The translations under genes and the position numbers were made by a program. Positions 1-6,481 of a stretch of DNA of 6,979 nucleotides are shown piece after piece. The notes below the pieces were generated by a model. The model made no database searches and had not been told where the DNA came from. It was given only the letters and a program-made list of their open reading frames with translations. The stretch's first letter is position 1; every line of letters begins with the position of its first letter. Origin of the DNA: an uncultured Verrucomicrobiae bacterium (GTDB lineage Bacteria > Verrucomicrobiota > Verrucomicrobiia > Verrucomicrobiales > DEV007); the NCBI GenBank assembly GCA_937898895.1, contig CALDKL010000210.1:1-6979 (forward strand), given 5' to 3'.

Positions 1-2
1 CC

Positions 3-545
3 TTCGGCGAATGGCTCACCCGACGCGAACGCGAGGCGGGCCGGCTCCCCGAGGGACTCGTCTATCGCCTTCCGACCGAGGCCGAGTGGGAATATGCCTG
101 CCGGGGCGGGAGCCGGGAAAACCACGCCTTCTGGTGGGGCAATGCGATCGATGAGGGAGAGGGGCGTCTGAATGTCTCGGGCATCGACCTGCTCCCTGGG
201 CGCACCCGCACCTGGCCGCTCGCAAAGGTCCCGTGGAGCGACGGCTTCGCCTTCGTGTCCCCGGCCGACCACTACGGCGAGCGCGGTCGCAACGGGTTCG
301 GTCTCGCCGATACCTGCGGAGGTGTTTGGGAGATCGTGCTCGACCACTTCGATCCGAAGGGCGGGCACGAGGAGCTTCATTTCGTGACCGAGAACCCGCG
401 TCCCGTCTGCCGCGGCGGCAATTATTTCGACGTGCCCGGCAACGCGCGGTGCGCCGTCCGGCTCGGATTGCGCGGTCCGGAGTATTCCGATTCACGCGAT
501 GGATTCCGTATCGCACTCGGTTCGCCGCGCGAACCAAAACCCTGA
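3..545 (+). CDS. SUMF1/FGE-sulfatase-domain protein, 5' end outside window
   Basis: This is the C-terminal 180 residues of a protein of the formylglycine-generating enzyme (SUMF1) fold; the reading frame is open from base 3, so the start lies upstream. Family landmarks in order are YRLPTEAEWEYACRGG at visible residues 21-36, WWGN at 44-47, NGFGLADTCGGVWEIVLD at 97-114 (the usual form is NGLGLYDMxGNVWEWxxD), CRGGNYFD at 136-143, and the closing RDGFRIA at 165-171. True FGE enzymes carry a copper-binding cysteine pair shortly after the RGGS segment. Here that stretch reads NYFDVPGNARC, and the pair is not visible; only C150 lies nearby, at a position where many non-catalytic members have serine or arginine. 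It is therefore more likely a SUMF1-like binding or accessory domain than a sulfatase-activating enzyme. The GNVWEW core is also altered to GGVWEI. It stops 18 bases before the oxidoreductase gene and may share its transcript. Family assignment is secure; function is not. Confidence 0.88.
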   Translation, partial: FGEWLTRREREAGRLPEGLVYRLPTEAEWEYACRGGSRENHAFWWGNAIDEGEGRLNVSGIDLLPGRTRTWPLAKVPWSDGFAFVSPADHYGERGRNGFGLADTCGGVWEIVLDHFDPKGGHEELHFVTENPRPVCRGGNYFDVPGNARCAVRLGLRGPEYSDSRDGFRIALGSPREPKP

Positions 546-563
546 CAAACGCCCATTCATCCC

Positions 564-1613
564 ATGAATCTCCCTACCCGCCGCCGCACCTTCCTCGGCC
601 AATCCCTCGCCGGACTCGCCGCCGCCTCGCCTGCGCTGAACAGCCTCGCACAGGAATCGAAACCGCCGCTCCGCATCGGTCTCGTCTCGGCGGCCACCTA
701 CGGAGCGACCTATCTGCCCACCACCCAGTCGCGCACTCCGGGCTCCAACCACGGCACCGCCTTCGCCACGACCTTCAATGGTTTCGACGAAGCGAAGGCC
801 AAGGGGTTCAAGGGCACTTTTGTGAAGTCGGGAAAGCGGATCGAGGGTGCGAAGGTCGTCAAAATCTGGGATCCTGACAAAGCCGTCGCCGCGACGATCG
901 CCGACATCTGCGGGATCGCGACGGTGGCGGATACTGCGGAGGCTTGTGTCACCGATGTCGATCTCGCCCTCCTCATCGACGACGGAAGCGGTGCTCAGTG
1001 GAAATACGCGGAAGCCGCCCTGCGCAAAGGGGTGCCCACTTTCTGCGACAAACCTCTCGCCATGACGGCGAAGGAGGCCGCCGCCATCGCCGAAGTCGCA
1101 AAGGCCACCGGGACCCAATTCATGTCGGCGAGCAGTCTCCGTTTTGTGCCCGATATCGTGAAGCTGCGCGAGGATGCCGCCGCGATCGGGCCCGTCCGCC
1201 TTTGCACCGTGACCGGTCCGGGTGATCTGGTCTATTATGGCATCCACGCCCTCTCGATGGCCTACGCCGTGCTCGGGCCCGGCGTCGTCAGTGCGCACAA
1301 CATCGGTCGCGAGGGCAGCCACATCGTCCGCCTCCGCCATCAGAAGGATCTCGACATCGTCCTGCTGGTCGGAGCACGGGAGAAAATGAGAACCGGCTTT
1401 TCGATCCAGCTCTTCGGTGAGAAGGGCAATCTGCGCATCGAGCCGGATCTGAAAGACCTCTATGCCTATCTGCTCGAAGCCTTCCTCGATTTTGTCCTGC
1501 ACGGAAAAATCAGCGTTCCCGTCGAGGAGGAGGTCGAACTCATCGCCGCGCTCGAGGCAGGGCAACGCTCCCTCGAACTCGGTCGGGAAGTGAAGCTGAG
1601 CGAATTGTGGTGA
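564..1613 (+). CDS. Gfo/Idh/MocA-family oxidoreductase with Tat signal
   Basis: Predicted NAD(P)-dependent sugar or polyol oxidoreductase of 349 residues. The N-terminus TRRRTFLGQSLAGLAAA (residues 5-21) has a twin-arginine motif and a short hydrophobic stretch ending near AQE, so export as a folded, cofactor-loaded protein is likely. A Rossmann domain follows: beta-1 is LRIGLVSA (36-43), and a second strand VVKIWDPD (98-105) ends in an acidic residue where NAD-binding members have one. The segment GVPTFCDKPLA (156-166) is the family's EKP-type motif as CDKP, with K163 the expected catalytic lysine. SASSLRF follows at 188-194. The C-terminal domain contains YYGIHALSMAY (224-234), with H228 a candidate catalytic histidine. 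Two oddities: the usual GxGxxG turn is replaced by GLVSAATYG, and about 50 residues separate the first two Rossmann strands, with a TPGSNHGTAFATTFNG segment inside. This resembles a divergent branch of the family I associate with Planctomycetes and Verrucomicrobia. The ATG at 564 starts exactly at the Tat signal; no clear Shine-Dalgarno precedes it. Substrate unknown; the DUF1080 neighbour suggests C3 oxidation of glycosides. Confidence 0.88.
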   Translation: MNLPTRRRTFLGQSLAGLAAASPALNSLAQESKPPLRIGLVSAATYGATYLPTTQSRTPGSNHGTAFATTFNGFDEAKAKGFKGTFVKSGKRIEGAKVVKIWDPDKAVAATIADICGIATVADTAEACVTDVDLALLIDDGSGAQWKYAEAALRKGVPTFCDKPLAMTAKEAAAIAEVAKATGTQFMSASSLRFVPDIVKLREDAAAIGPVRLCTVTGPGDLVYYGIHALSMAYAVLGPGVVSAHNIGREGSHIVRLRHQKDLDIVLLVGAREKMRTGFSIQLFGEKGNLRIEPDLKDLYAYLLEAFLDFVLHGKISVPVEEEVELIAALEAGQRSLELGREVKLSELW

Positions 1614-1682
1614 GTCCCGGAGTACCGTGTATCCGCCGTATCTTCTCCTTGAACCCATTGTGAATTTCCTCCCCATTCCGTC

Positions 1683-2963
1683 ATGCAAAAAATCCTGACT
1701 GTCCTCCTGATTTCCGTCATCGCCTCCACCGCCGGGGCGCAGACCGAAGCCTCTCCGATTTTCAATGGAAAAGACTTTAGCGGCTGGCACGGGGACAATC
1801 CTCACACAACCGTCAAAGCAAAGACCCCGGAGGAGCGGGAAAAGTCCCTCGCCGAGCAACAGGCCGAGTTCAAGGCGCACTGGTCGGTTCAGAACGGCGA
1901 ACTGGTCAATGACGGCCACGGTCCCTACTGCACGACCGACAAGGAGTACGGCGACATCGAATTCCTCGTCGATTACAAGACCGTGCCCACGGCCGACAGC
2001 GGTATCTACCTGCGCGGCACCCCGCAGGTGCAGATCTGGGATGGGACCTTTCCTCCTTCCGTCAAACACGGGGCCGACAAGGGATCGGGCGGTCTTTGGA
2101 ACAACAGTCCCGGAGCGGCGGGCAAGGACCCGCTGGTGAAGGCCGACAAGCCGCTCGGAGAGTGGAATTCCTTCAAGATCCGGCAGATCGGCGCCCGCAC
2201 CTGGGTCTGGCTCAACGGACAGGCCGTTGTCGAAAACGCGAACATGGAGAACTACTGGGACCGTGCCAAACCCCTTCCGGCGAAGGGGCCGATCCATCTC
2301 CAGACCCACGGAGGTGAAATTCGCTGGCGCAACCTCTCGGTGAAGGAGATCGCCCCGGAAGAGGCCAACGCCCTCCTGCGCGGCGACGACGCGGCGGCCG
2401 GATTCACCTCCCTTTTCAACGGCAAGGATCTCACCGGCTGGGCCGGAGCGGCGGACAACTACGAGGTCGTCGACGGAGCGATCCAGTGCAAGGCGGGCAA
2501 GGGGGGCGTCCTGCGCACCACGGAGGAATACGGCGACTTTGTCGTGCGGCTGGAGTTCAAAGTTCCCGCCGGAGGCAACAACGGCCTCGCGATTCGATAC
2601 TCCGGGGAAGGAGATCCCGCCTACACGGGCATGACCGAACTCCAGGTGCTCGACAACGAGGCCGAGAAGTACGCGAAGCTCGATCCGCGTCAGTACCACG
2701 GCAGTGCCTATGGAATGTCGGCCGCCCATCGCGGATACCAGCGTCCTGTCGGCGAGTGGAACTACCAGGAGGTGACGGTGAAGGGCTCGACGATCCGGGT
2801 GGAGCTGAATGGCTCTGTCATCCTCGATACCGATCTTTCCAAAGTGACCGAGTACGCCGGGGGGAAGGAGCATCCCGGCAAGAATCTCACACAAGGATAC
2901 TTCGGATTCGCCGGCCACGGCGACGCGGTCGCCTTCCGCAAGGTTGCGATCAAGAAACTGTGA
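1683..2963 (+). CDS. Secreted protein with two DUF1080 (3-keto-disaccharide hydrolase family) domains
   Basis: A 426-residue exported protein. Residues 1-19 are a typical signal peptide (lysine, hydrophobic core, cleavage near AGA/Q). Two DUF1080 (PF06439) domains follow. Domain 1, about residues 25-222, opens with SPIFNGKDFSGWH and contains DKEYGDIEFLVDY (86-98), SGIYLRG (106-112), LGEWNSFKI (158-166) and VWLNGQ (175-180). Domain 2, about 242-426, opens with TSLFNGKDLTGWAG and repeats the layout: EEYGDFVVRLEFKV (281-294), NNGLAIRY (299-306), TELQVLDNE (318-326), VGEWNYQEV (356-364), VELNGS (373-378). The fold is a concanavalin-like beta sandwich. Some members are known to cleave 3-keto-glycosides made by Gfo/Idh/MocA-type dehydrogenases, which matches the gene directly upstream. 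Domain 1 has a charged insertion (residues 44-66, KAKTPEEREKSLAEQQ and on) not present in domain 2. Translation starts at ATG 1683, without an obvious Shine-Dalgarno. Its 3' end overlaps the convergent DUF2071 gene. Domain identity is strong; the enzymatic role is inferred from family and context. Confidence 0.9.
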   Translation: MQKILTVLLISVIASTAGAQTEASPIFNGKDFSGWHGDNPHTTVKAKTPEEREKSLAEQQAEFKAHWSVQNGELVNDGHGPYCTTDKEYGDIEFLVDYKTVPTADSGIYLRGTPQVQIWDGTFPPSVKHGADKGSGGLWNNSPGAAGKDPLVKADKPLGEWNSFKIRQIGARTWVWLNGQAVVENANMENYWDRAKPLPAKGPIHLQTHGGEIRWRNLSVKEIAPEEANALLRGDDAAAGFTSLFNGKDLTGWAGAADNYEVVDGAIQCKAGKGGVLRTTEEYGDFVVRLEFKVPAGGNNGLAIRYSGEGDPAYTGMTELQVLDNEAEKYAKLDPRQYHGSAYGMSAAHRGYQRPVGEWNYQEVTVKGSTIRVELNGSVILDTDLSKVTEYAGGKEHPGKNLTQGYFGFAGHGDAVAFRKVAIKKL

Positions 2964-3714
2964 GTTCGTGCAGGGCGAACACCTCCACGTCCACCGCCTC
3001 GGCGACGCAGGCGTGAACCGGAGGTCCCTCGAGGTCGGGCAGTCCATTCCATTTCGCAGGCAGACTCGACCATTCCTCCACCGCGACGCTGCGTGATCGA
3101 TAGGGGGAATGGTGGACCTGTCCGGAGAAATACCGTTCGCCGTCCGCGAGGTGGCTGAAGAGGAGATACCGCTCGAGCAGGAAGAATTCGAGCGTGCCCG
3201 GCGCCGCCTCCAGCGGGGGCTTCGTCGAATCCGGACGGTAGCGAAACCGGGCAGTCTCGCGTTCGCCCCGGCGACGGCAGCGGTAATCGGTCCATCCATC
3301 CACGCTGCGCGAGGTCCGCATCGCCGAGTGATGGTAGGGGAGCCGGAAAGCGGCCCGGGCGATCTTGTGGGCGATCCAGCGGTTTGCCTCAAGGGAATGA
3401 AACCAGACGCCCGGTCTCCCTTCTTCGTCGTGGACGTAGGTCCTGACATTCAGCTCGAGAAACCACGAGAGCCACGGCAGGGCGGGCAGGCACCGGGGGC
3501 GAATCCGGTCCATGCGGAAGGGCACGATCCCGACCCAGGCGACTCCGTCGAAGGTGTCGAGATGGAGCCTGTCGGGAAGGGTTTTTCTCCAGACATCGGG
3601 ATCGGCCGCCCAGTGGAGAAAGAGCAGCTCCGACCAGGTCTGGAGCATCGCGGGCAACTCGTGTTCCGGCCGCCGCCGAACGGCCTCGCGTTGGTCTTGG
3701 GTAGGCGGGTTCAT
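2950..3714 (-). CDS. DUF2071 (YqjF-like) family protein
   Basis: A predicted cytoplasmic protein of 254 residues, from ATG at 3714. It matches the DUF2071/YqjF family (COG3361), which has no settled biochemical function. Conserved landmarks are LDTFDGVAWVGIVPFRM (52-68), FLELNVRTYV (85-94), GRPGVWFHSLEA (99-110), FRLPYHHSAM (123-132) and EFFLLERYLLFS (176-187), followed by VHHSPYR (200-206). There is no signal peptide or transmembrane segment. The frame remains open upstream to a TTG at 3795, but those extra 27 residues are proline- and arginine-rich and unlike the family, so the ATG is preferred, though no good Shine-Dalgarno precedes it. It lies 136 bases downstream of ssb on the same strand; a shared transcript is possible but unproven. 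Its last 14 bases overlap the end of the convergent DUF1080 gene. Family assignment is confident; role unknown. Confidence 0.85.
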   Translation of the reverse strand: MNPPTQDQREAVRRRPEHELPAMLQTWSELLFLHWAADPDVWRKTLPDRLHLDTFDGVAWVGIVPFRMDRIRPRCLPALPWLSWFLELNVRTYVHDEEGRPGVWFHSLEANRWIAHKIARAAFRLPYHHSAMRTSRSVDGWTDYRCRRRGERETARFRYRPDSTKPPLEAAPGTLEFFLLERYLLFSHLADGERYFSGQVHHSPYRSRSVAVEEWSSLPAKWNGLPDLEGPPVHACVAEAVDVEVFALHELTVS

Positions 3715-3758
3715 CGGGAAAGGGAATGAAGGCTCCCGGCGAGGGAGTCGATTGTGCT

Positions 3759-3777
3759 GGATCGAAATGAACGATCC
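3759..3777. repeat. Short inverted repeat between ssb and the DUF2071 gene
   Basis: GGATCG (3759-3764) and CGATCC (3772-3777) form a perfect 6-bp stem with a 7-base loop. It lies in the 136-base gene-free stretch 3715-3850, about 45 bases upstream of the DUF2071 start. There is no T-run on either side, so it is not a convincing intrinsic terminator. It could be an operator or a chance hairpin. Nothing else recognisable is present in this gap. Confidence 0.3.
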
Positions 3778-3850
3778 CGTTTGGCAGTTGGGCAACGATA
3801 CCAGCTCGTGCTGCCGGGATGAATCTCTTCACCACGCCCTCGCAGCCCGA

Positions 3851-4348
3851 TCAGAATGGAATATCGTCGCCATCTTCGATGGGACGATCGTAATCGCGGG
3901 CCGGCGGAGCCGCGGGAGCGGATCGTTGGGTTGCTTGCGATGAACGGGACTCCTGATCCTCGTCGTGCGGGGAAGCGCCCCCGCCTTTTCCTCCGCGCGA
4001 TCCGCCACCGTCTTCACGGCTGCCAAGGAACTGGAAATTCTCCCCGACCACCTTGAGCCGCGAGCGCTGCTGCCCGGTCGTCTTGTCTTCCCAGGTGTCA
4101 AGCTGGAGCCGTCCCTCGACATAGATGGGGCGCCCCTTTTTCATGTACTCGCCGATGACCTCCGCCTGGCGTCCCCAGAAAGTGATGTCGACGAAGGTGG
4201 TCTCATCGTGGCGCTGGCCGTCGTCCCCGGTGTAACTGCGGTTGATCGCGAGAGAGATGTCGGTCACGGCGGTGCTCTTGGGGGTGTAGCGCACCTCGGG
4301 ATCACGGGTGATGTTCCCCATCAACTGGACTTTATTGAGATTCGGCAT
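3851..4348 (-). CDS. ssb: Single-stranded DNA-binding protein
   Basis: A 165-residue Ssb that coats single-stranded DNA in replication, recombination and repair and recruits partner proteins. The OB-fold domain covers about residues 1-109: LNKVQLMGNITRDPEVRYTP at 4-23, TTFVDITFWGRQAEVIGEYMKKG at 50-72, and PIYVEGRLQLDTWEDKTTGQQRS at 74-96. A flexible glycine-, serine- and proline-rich linker runs from about 110 to 155. It ends in the acidic tip DGDDIPF (159-165), the conserved C-terminal peptide that binds partner proteins in bacterial Ssb. Length is close to the common 160-180 residues. ATG 4348 gives the standard N-terminus. Only a weak purine-rich AGAG lies upstream. The helicase gene ends 83 bases upstream on the same strand, and the DUF2071 gene follows. 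It is most likely the housekeeping Ssb, since nothing nearby suggests a plasmid or phage. Confidence 0.97.
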   Translation of the reverse strand: MPNLNKVQLMGNITRDPEVRYTPKSTAVTDISLAINRSYTGDDGQRHDETTFVDITFWGRQAEVIGEYMKKGRPIYVEGRLQLDTWEDKTTGQQRSRLKVVGENFQFLGSREDGGGSRGGKGGGASPHDEDQESRSSQATQRSAPAAPPARDYDRPIEDGDDIPF

Positions 4349-4401
4349 GACGAAACTCTATAGGGAAAGCAGGCGAAATATCCAGCCTTTCTTTTCCGCC
4401 C

Positions 4402-4427
4402 CGTGCCCCCTTTCGCGATACGGCACG
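4402..4427. repeat. Inverted repeat between the helicase gene and ssb
   Basis: CGTGCC (4402-4407) and GGCACG (4422-4427) pair as a 6-bp stem around a 14-base loop that itself contains the palindrome TCGCGA. It sits just after the helicase stop codon in the direction of transcription. It is followed on the minus strand by a purine-rich stretch rather than a T-run, so an intrinsic terminator is not supported. It could be a transcript-end stem or chance in GC-rich DNA. Confidence 0.25.
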
Positions 4428-4431
4428 AGAT

Positions 4432-6441
4432 TCAGGAGGAGAGCATCGCCTTCATCCTCGCAAAATAGTCGGCGGCGAAGTCTTCGTCGGCCGGGGCTGC
4501 GGCAAGAGTCTCGTAGAAGGTCTCGAGCAACTCTTCCCGGCTCATTTCTTTGAAAAAGGAACTCGGCATGCAGGGCATCTTGTCGCCGTAGCGTTTCCGG
4601 CTGTGGCACCACGTGAGGGTGAGTTCCTCCATCGCCCGGGTGATGCCGACATAGAGCAGACGGCGCTCTTCGTCGCGGCTTCCCTCCTCGACCGAGCGCG
4701 AGTGCGGCAGGATTCCCTCCTCGACTCCGACGATGTAACAGACGGGGAACTCCAGCCCCTTGGCCGCATGCATCGTGATGAGGGAAACTCCGCTGCCAGC
4801 ATCCTCCTTCTTCTCTTCCTCGCGCTCCTGCATCAGGGCGACGCTATCGAGGAAGCCGCGCAGGCCGCGTTTTGATTTCTCGCGGTGGGAATGCATGCCG
4901 TCGATCAATTCGGCGACGTTTCGGCGGCGCATATCGAATTCCTCTTCCGTCTTGCAGCTCTTGCGGAGGAAGGTGTCGTAATCGATCTCCTTGAGCAATT
5001 CCCTCGTCATTTCCGCGTAATTCGCCGTCGCAGTGTTCGCGATGTCGGCATAACGGTTGAGGAAATCGATGAGGGCGAGCAGGGCCTTCTGCGCCCGCGT
5101 GCTGAGGTTCCCGAGGAATTCGAGATCGTTCATCGCCGAGTGCACGCTGATCTGGTGATCGATGCTGAACTGAGTCGCGAGCGCCACGGTGCCTTCTCCG
5201 ATCCCGCGCGGCGGGGTTGTGATGACGCGGAGCAGGCTGATATCGTCGTCGAGATTGAGGAAGAGATTCAGATAGGCGAGGACGTCCTTGACTTCGCGTC
5301 GCTCGTAAAAACTTTGTCCGCCAATGAGCCGATAGGGTATCTGGTTCTCGCGCAATTTTTCCTCCATCACGCGCGACTGCGTGTTCATGCGGAAAAGGAT
5401 CGCCATGTCGTCAAAGGCCCGGTTGCGGAGGCGGTGTTTCTCGAGGATCTCGCCCACGATCCAGTCGGCTTCGGTTTCGGCATCGGGCATGGCCACGGCC
5501 CGTACCTTTTCCCCTTCGCCTTTGCCGCTCCAGAGGGTCTTCTCGCGGCGATGTTTGTTGTGGCGGATGAGACTGTTGGCGAGACGGAGGATGACGTTGT
5601 TCGAGCGGTAGTTTTCCTCCAGCTTGATCACGGTGGGGTCGGGAAAGTAGCGTTCGAAGTCGAGGATGTTCGAGATGTCCGCCCCGCGCCATCCGTAGAT
5701 GCTCTGGTCGTCGTCGCCGACAACGCAGACGTTGCGCTCGGGGCCGACGAGGAGCCTGAGGAGGCGCATCTGGAGGTGGTTGGTGTCCTGGAATTCGTCC
5801 ACCATGATGAAACGAAAACGCCGTTGCCATTCCGTCCGGATGTCGGCATGCTCCTCGAGACTTCGTACCGCAAGGATGAGGAGATCGTCGAAATCCACCG
5901 CATTGAGTTGCTTCAACTCGCGCTGGTAGGTGCGGTAGACCTCGTTGATGAGTGCGTCCTCGCTCTCGCTGGGCATTTGGCCTGTGTTCTTCGCTTTGCT
6001 GATGAGAGAATTCGCCAGCTTTGCGTCGAGGTTCTCCTCCTTGCCCGCCGTGCGCACGATGATGCGGCGGAGCAGGCCGACCTGATCGCTCTGGGTGTAA
6101 ATGGTGAAGGTCTTCTTGTAGCCAAGTCGCTCGATACTGCTGCGGAGGATGCGCACACAGAGACTGTGAAACGTCGAGATCGTGATCTTTTCGGCCAGTT
6201 CCGGATCCACCATGCCGCCGACCCGCTCGCGCATCTCGCTGGCGGCCTTGTTGGTGAAGGTCACCGCGAGGATCTGGTGCGGCGAGATGTCGCTGTAGAC
6301 CATGCCCGCAATGCGAGTGGTGATGACACGCGTTTTGCCGGTTCCCGCGCCCGCAAGAATGAGGACGGGACCGTGAATCTGCTCGGCTGCTGCGCGCTGT
6401 GGCGGATTGAGGGCGAGCAGGCCCTGCTTCGAAACTTTCAC
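4432..6441 (-). CDS. UvrD/PcrA/Rep-family ATP-dependent DNA helicase, Rep-like
   Basis: A superfamily 1A 3'-5' DNA helicase of 669 residues from GTG at 6441. All helicase motifs are present: Q motif LNPPQRAAAEQ (11-21), Walker A AGAGTGKT (30-37), Ia AVTFTNKAASEM (59-70), Ib TISTFHSLC (87-95), Walker B VDEFQDTN (214-221), III GDDDQSIYGWRGA (242-254), IV LEENYRS (274-280), V VSLITMHAAKGLEF (552-565) and VI EERRLLYVGITRA (591-603). Length, the 2B-region pattern and a short C-terminus ending RMKAMLSS resemble E. coli Rep (673 residues) more than UvrD, which has a longer tail; this is a judgement from memory, so no symbol is given. The likely role is removing proteins ahead of replication forks or unwinding during repair. 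The frame is open up to ATG 6576, but that extension overlaps the upstream gene and has no family resemblance. GTG 6441 has a GAGG (6450-6453) eight bases upstream and puts the Q motif at the usual distance from the start. The nearby ssb gene fits a shared role in single-stranded DNA handling. Confidence 0.95.
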   Translation of the reverse strand: MKVSKQGLLALNPPQRAAAEQIHGPVLILAGAGTGKTRVITTRIAGMVYSDISPHQILAVTFTNKAASEMRERVGGMVDPELAEKITISTFHSLCVRILRSSIERLGYKKTFTIYTQSDQVGLLRRIIVRTAGKEENLDAKLANSLISKAKNTGQMPSESEDALINEVYRTYQRELKQLNAVDFDDLLILAVRSLEEHADIRTEWQRRFRFIMVDEFQDTNHLQMRLLRLLVGPERNVCVVGDDDQSIYGWRGADISNILDFERYFPDPTVIKLEENYRSNNVILRLANSLIRHNKHRREKTLWSGKGEGEKVRAVAMPDAETEADWIVGEILEKHRLRNRAFDDMAILFRMNTQSRVMEEKLRENQIPYRLIGGQSFYERREVKDVLAYLNLFLNLDDDISLLRVITTPPRGIGEGTVALATQFSIDHQISVHSAMNDLEFLGNLSTRAQKALLALIDFLNRYADIANTATANYAEMTRELLKEIDYDTFLRKSCKTEEEFDMRRRNVAELIDGMHSHREKSKRGLRGFLDSVALMQEREEEKKEDAGSGVSLITMHAAKGLEFPVCYIVGVEEGILPHSRSVEEGSRDEERRLLYVGITRAMEELTLTWCHSRKRYGDKMPCMPSSFFKEMSREELLETFYETLAAAPADEDFAADYFARMKAMLSS

Positions 6442-6449
6442 GCGCGGCG

Positions 6450-6453
6450 CCTC
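6450..6453 (-). promoter_or_regulatory. Ribosome binding site deciding the GTG start of the helicase
   Basis: On the minus strand a GAGG lies eight bases before GTG 6441, a good Shine-Dalgarno spacing. It is the main support for choosing this start over the ATG at 6576. No other ATG, GTG or TTG in this frame occurs between the two. Confidence 0.5.
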
Positions 6454-6481
6454 GGTGGACGGTTCGGAAAGAGGAAGTGTG

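Noticed and set aside
492..3449. A 985-codon open frame on the minus strand across four genes
   Set aside because: It is in exact register with the plus-strand genes and stays open only because they lack TTA, CTA and TCA codons. It has no recognisable domain and runs antisense to three well-supported genes, then overlaps the DUF2071 gene in another frame.
3109..3729. A 206-codon plus-strand open frame opposite the DUF2071 gene
   Set aside because: The minus-strand protein carries clear family motifs, while this one is a compositional shadow with no domain.
3715..3795. Extension of the DUF2071 protein to a TTG at 3795
   Set aside because: The added residues are unlike the family, the start codon is weak, and ATG 3714 gives a normal-length protein.
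3965..4363. A 132-codon plus-strand open frame opposite ssb
   Set aside because: It is antisense to a complete, well-conserved ssb gene and has no recognisable features of its own.
4349..4431. Promoter for ssb with a TATAGA -10 box at 4357-4362
   Set aside because: The -10 matches only four of six bases, and the sequence 17 bases upstream (CTGGAT) is a poor -35.
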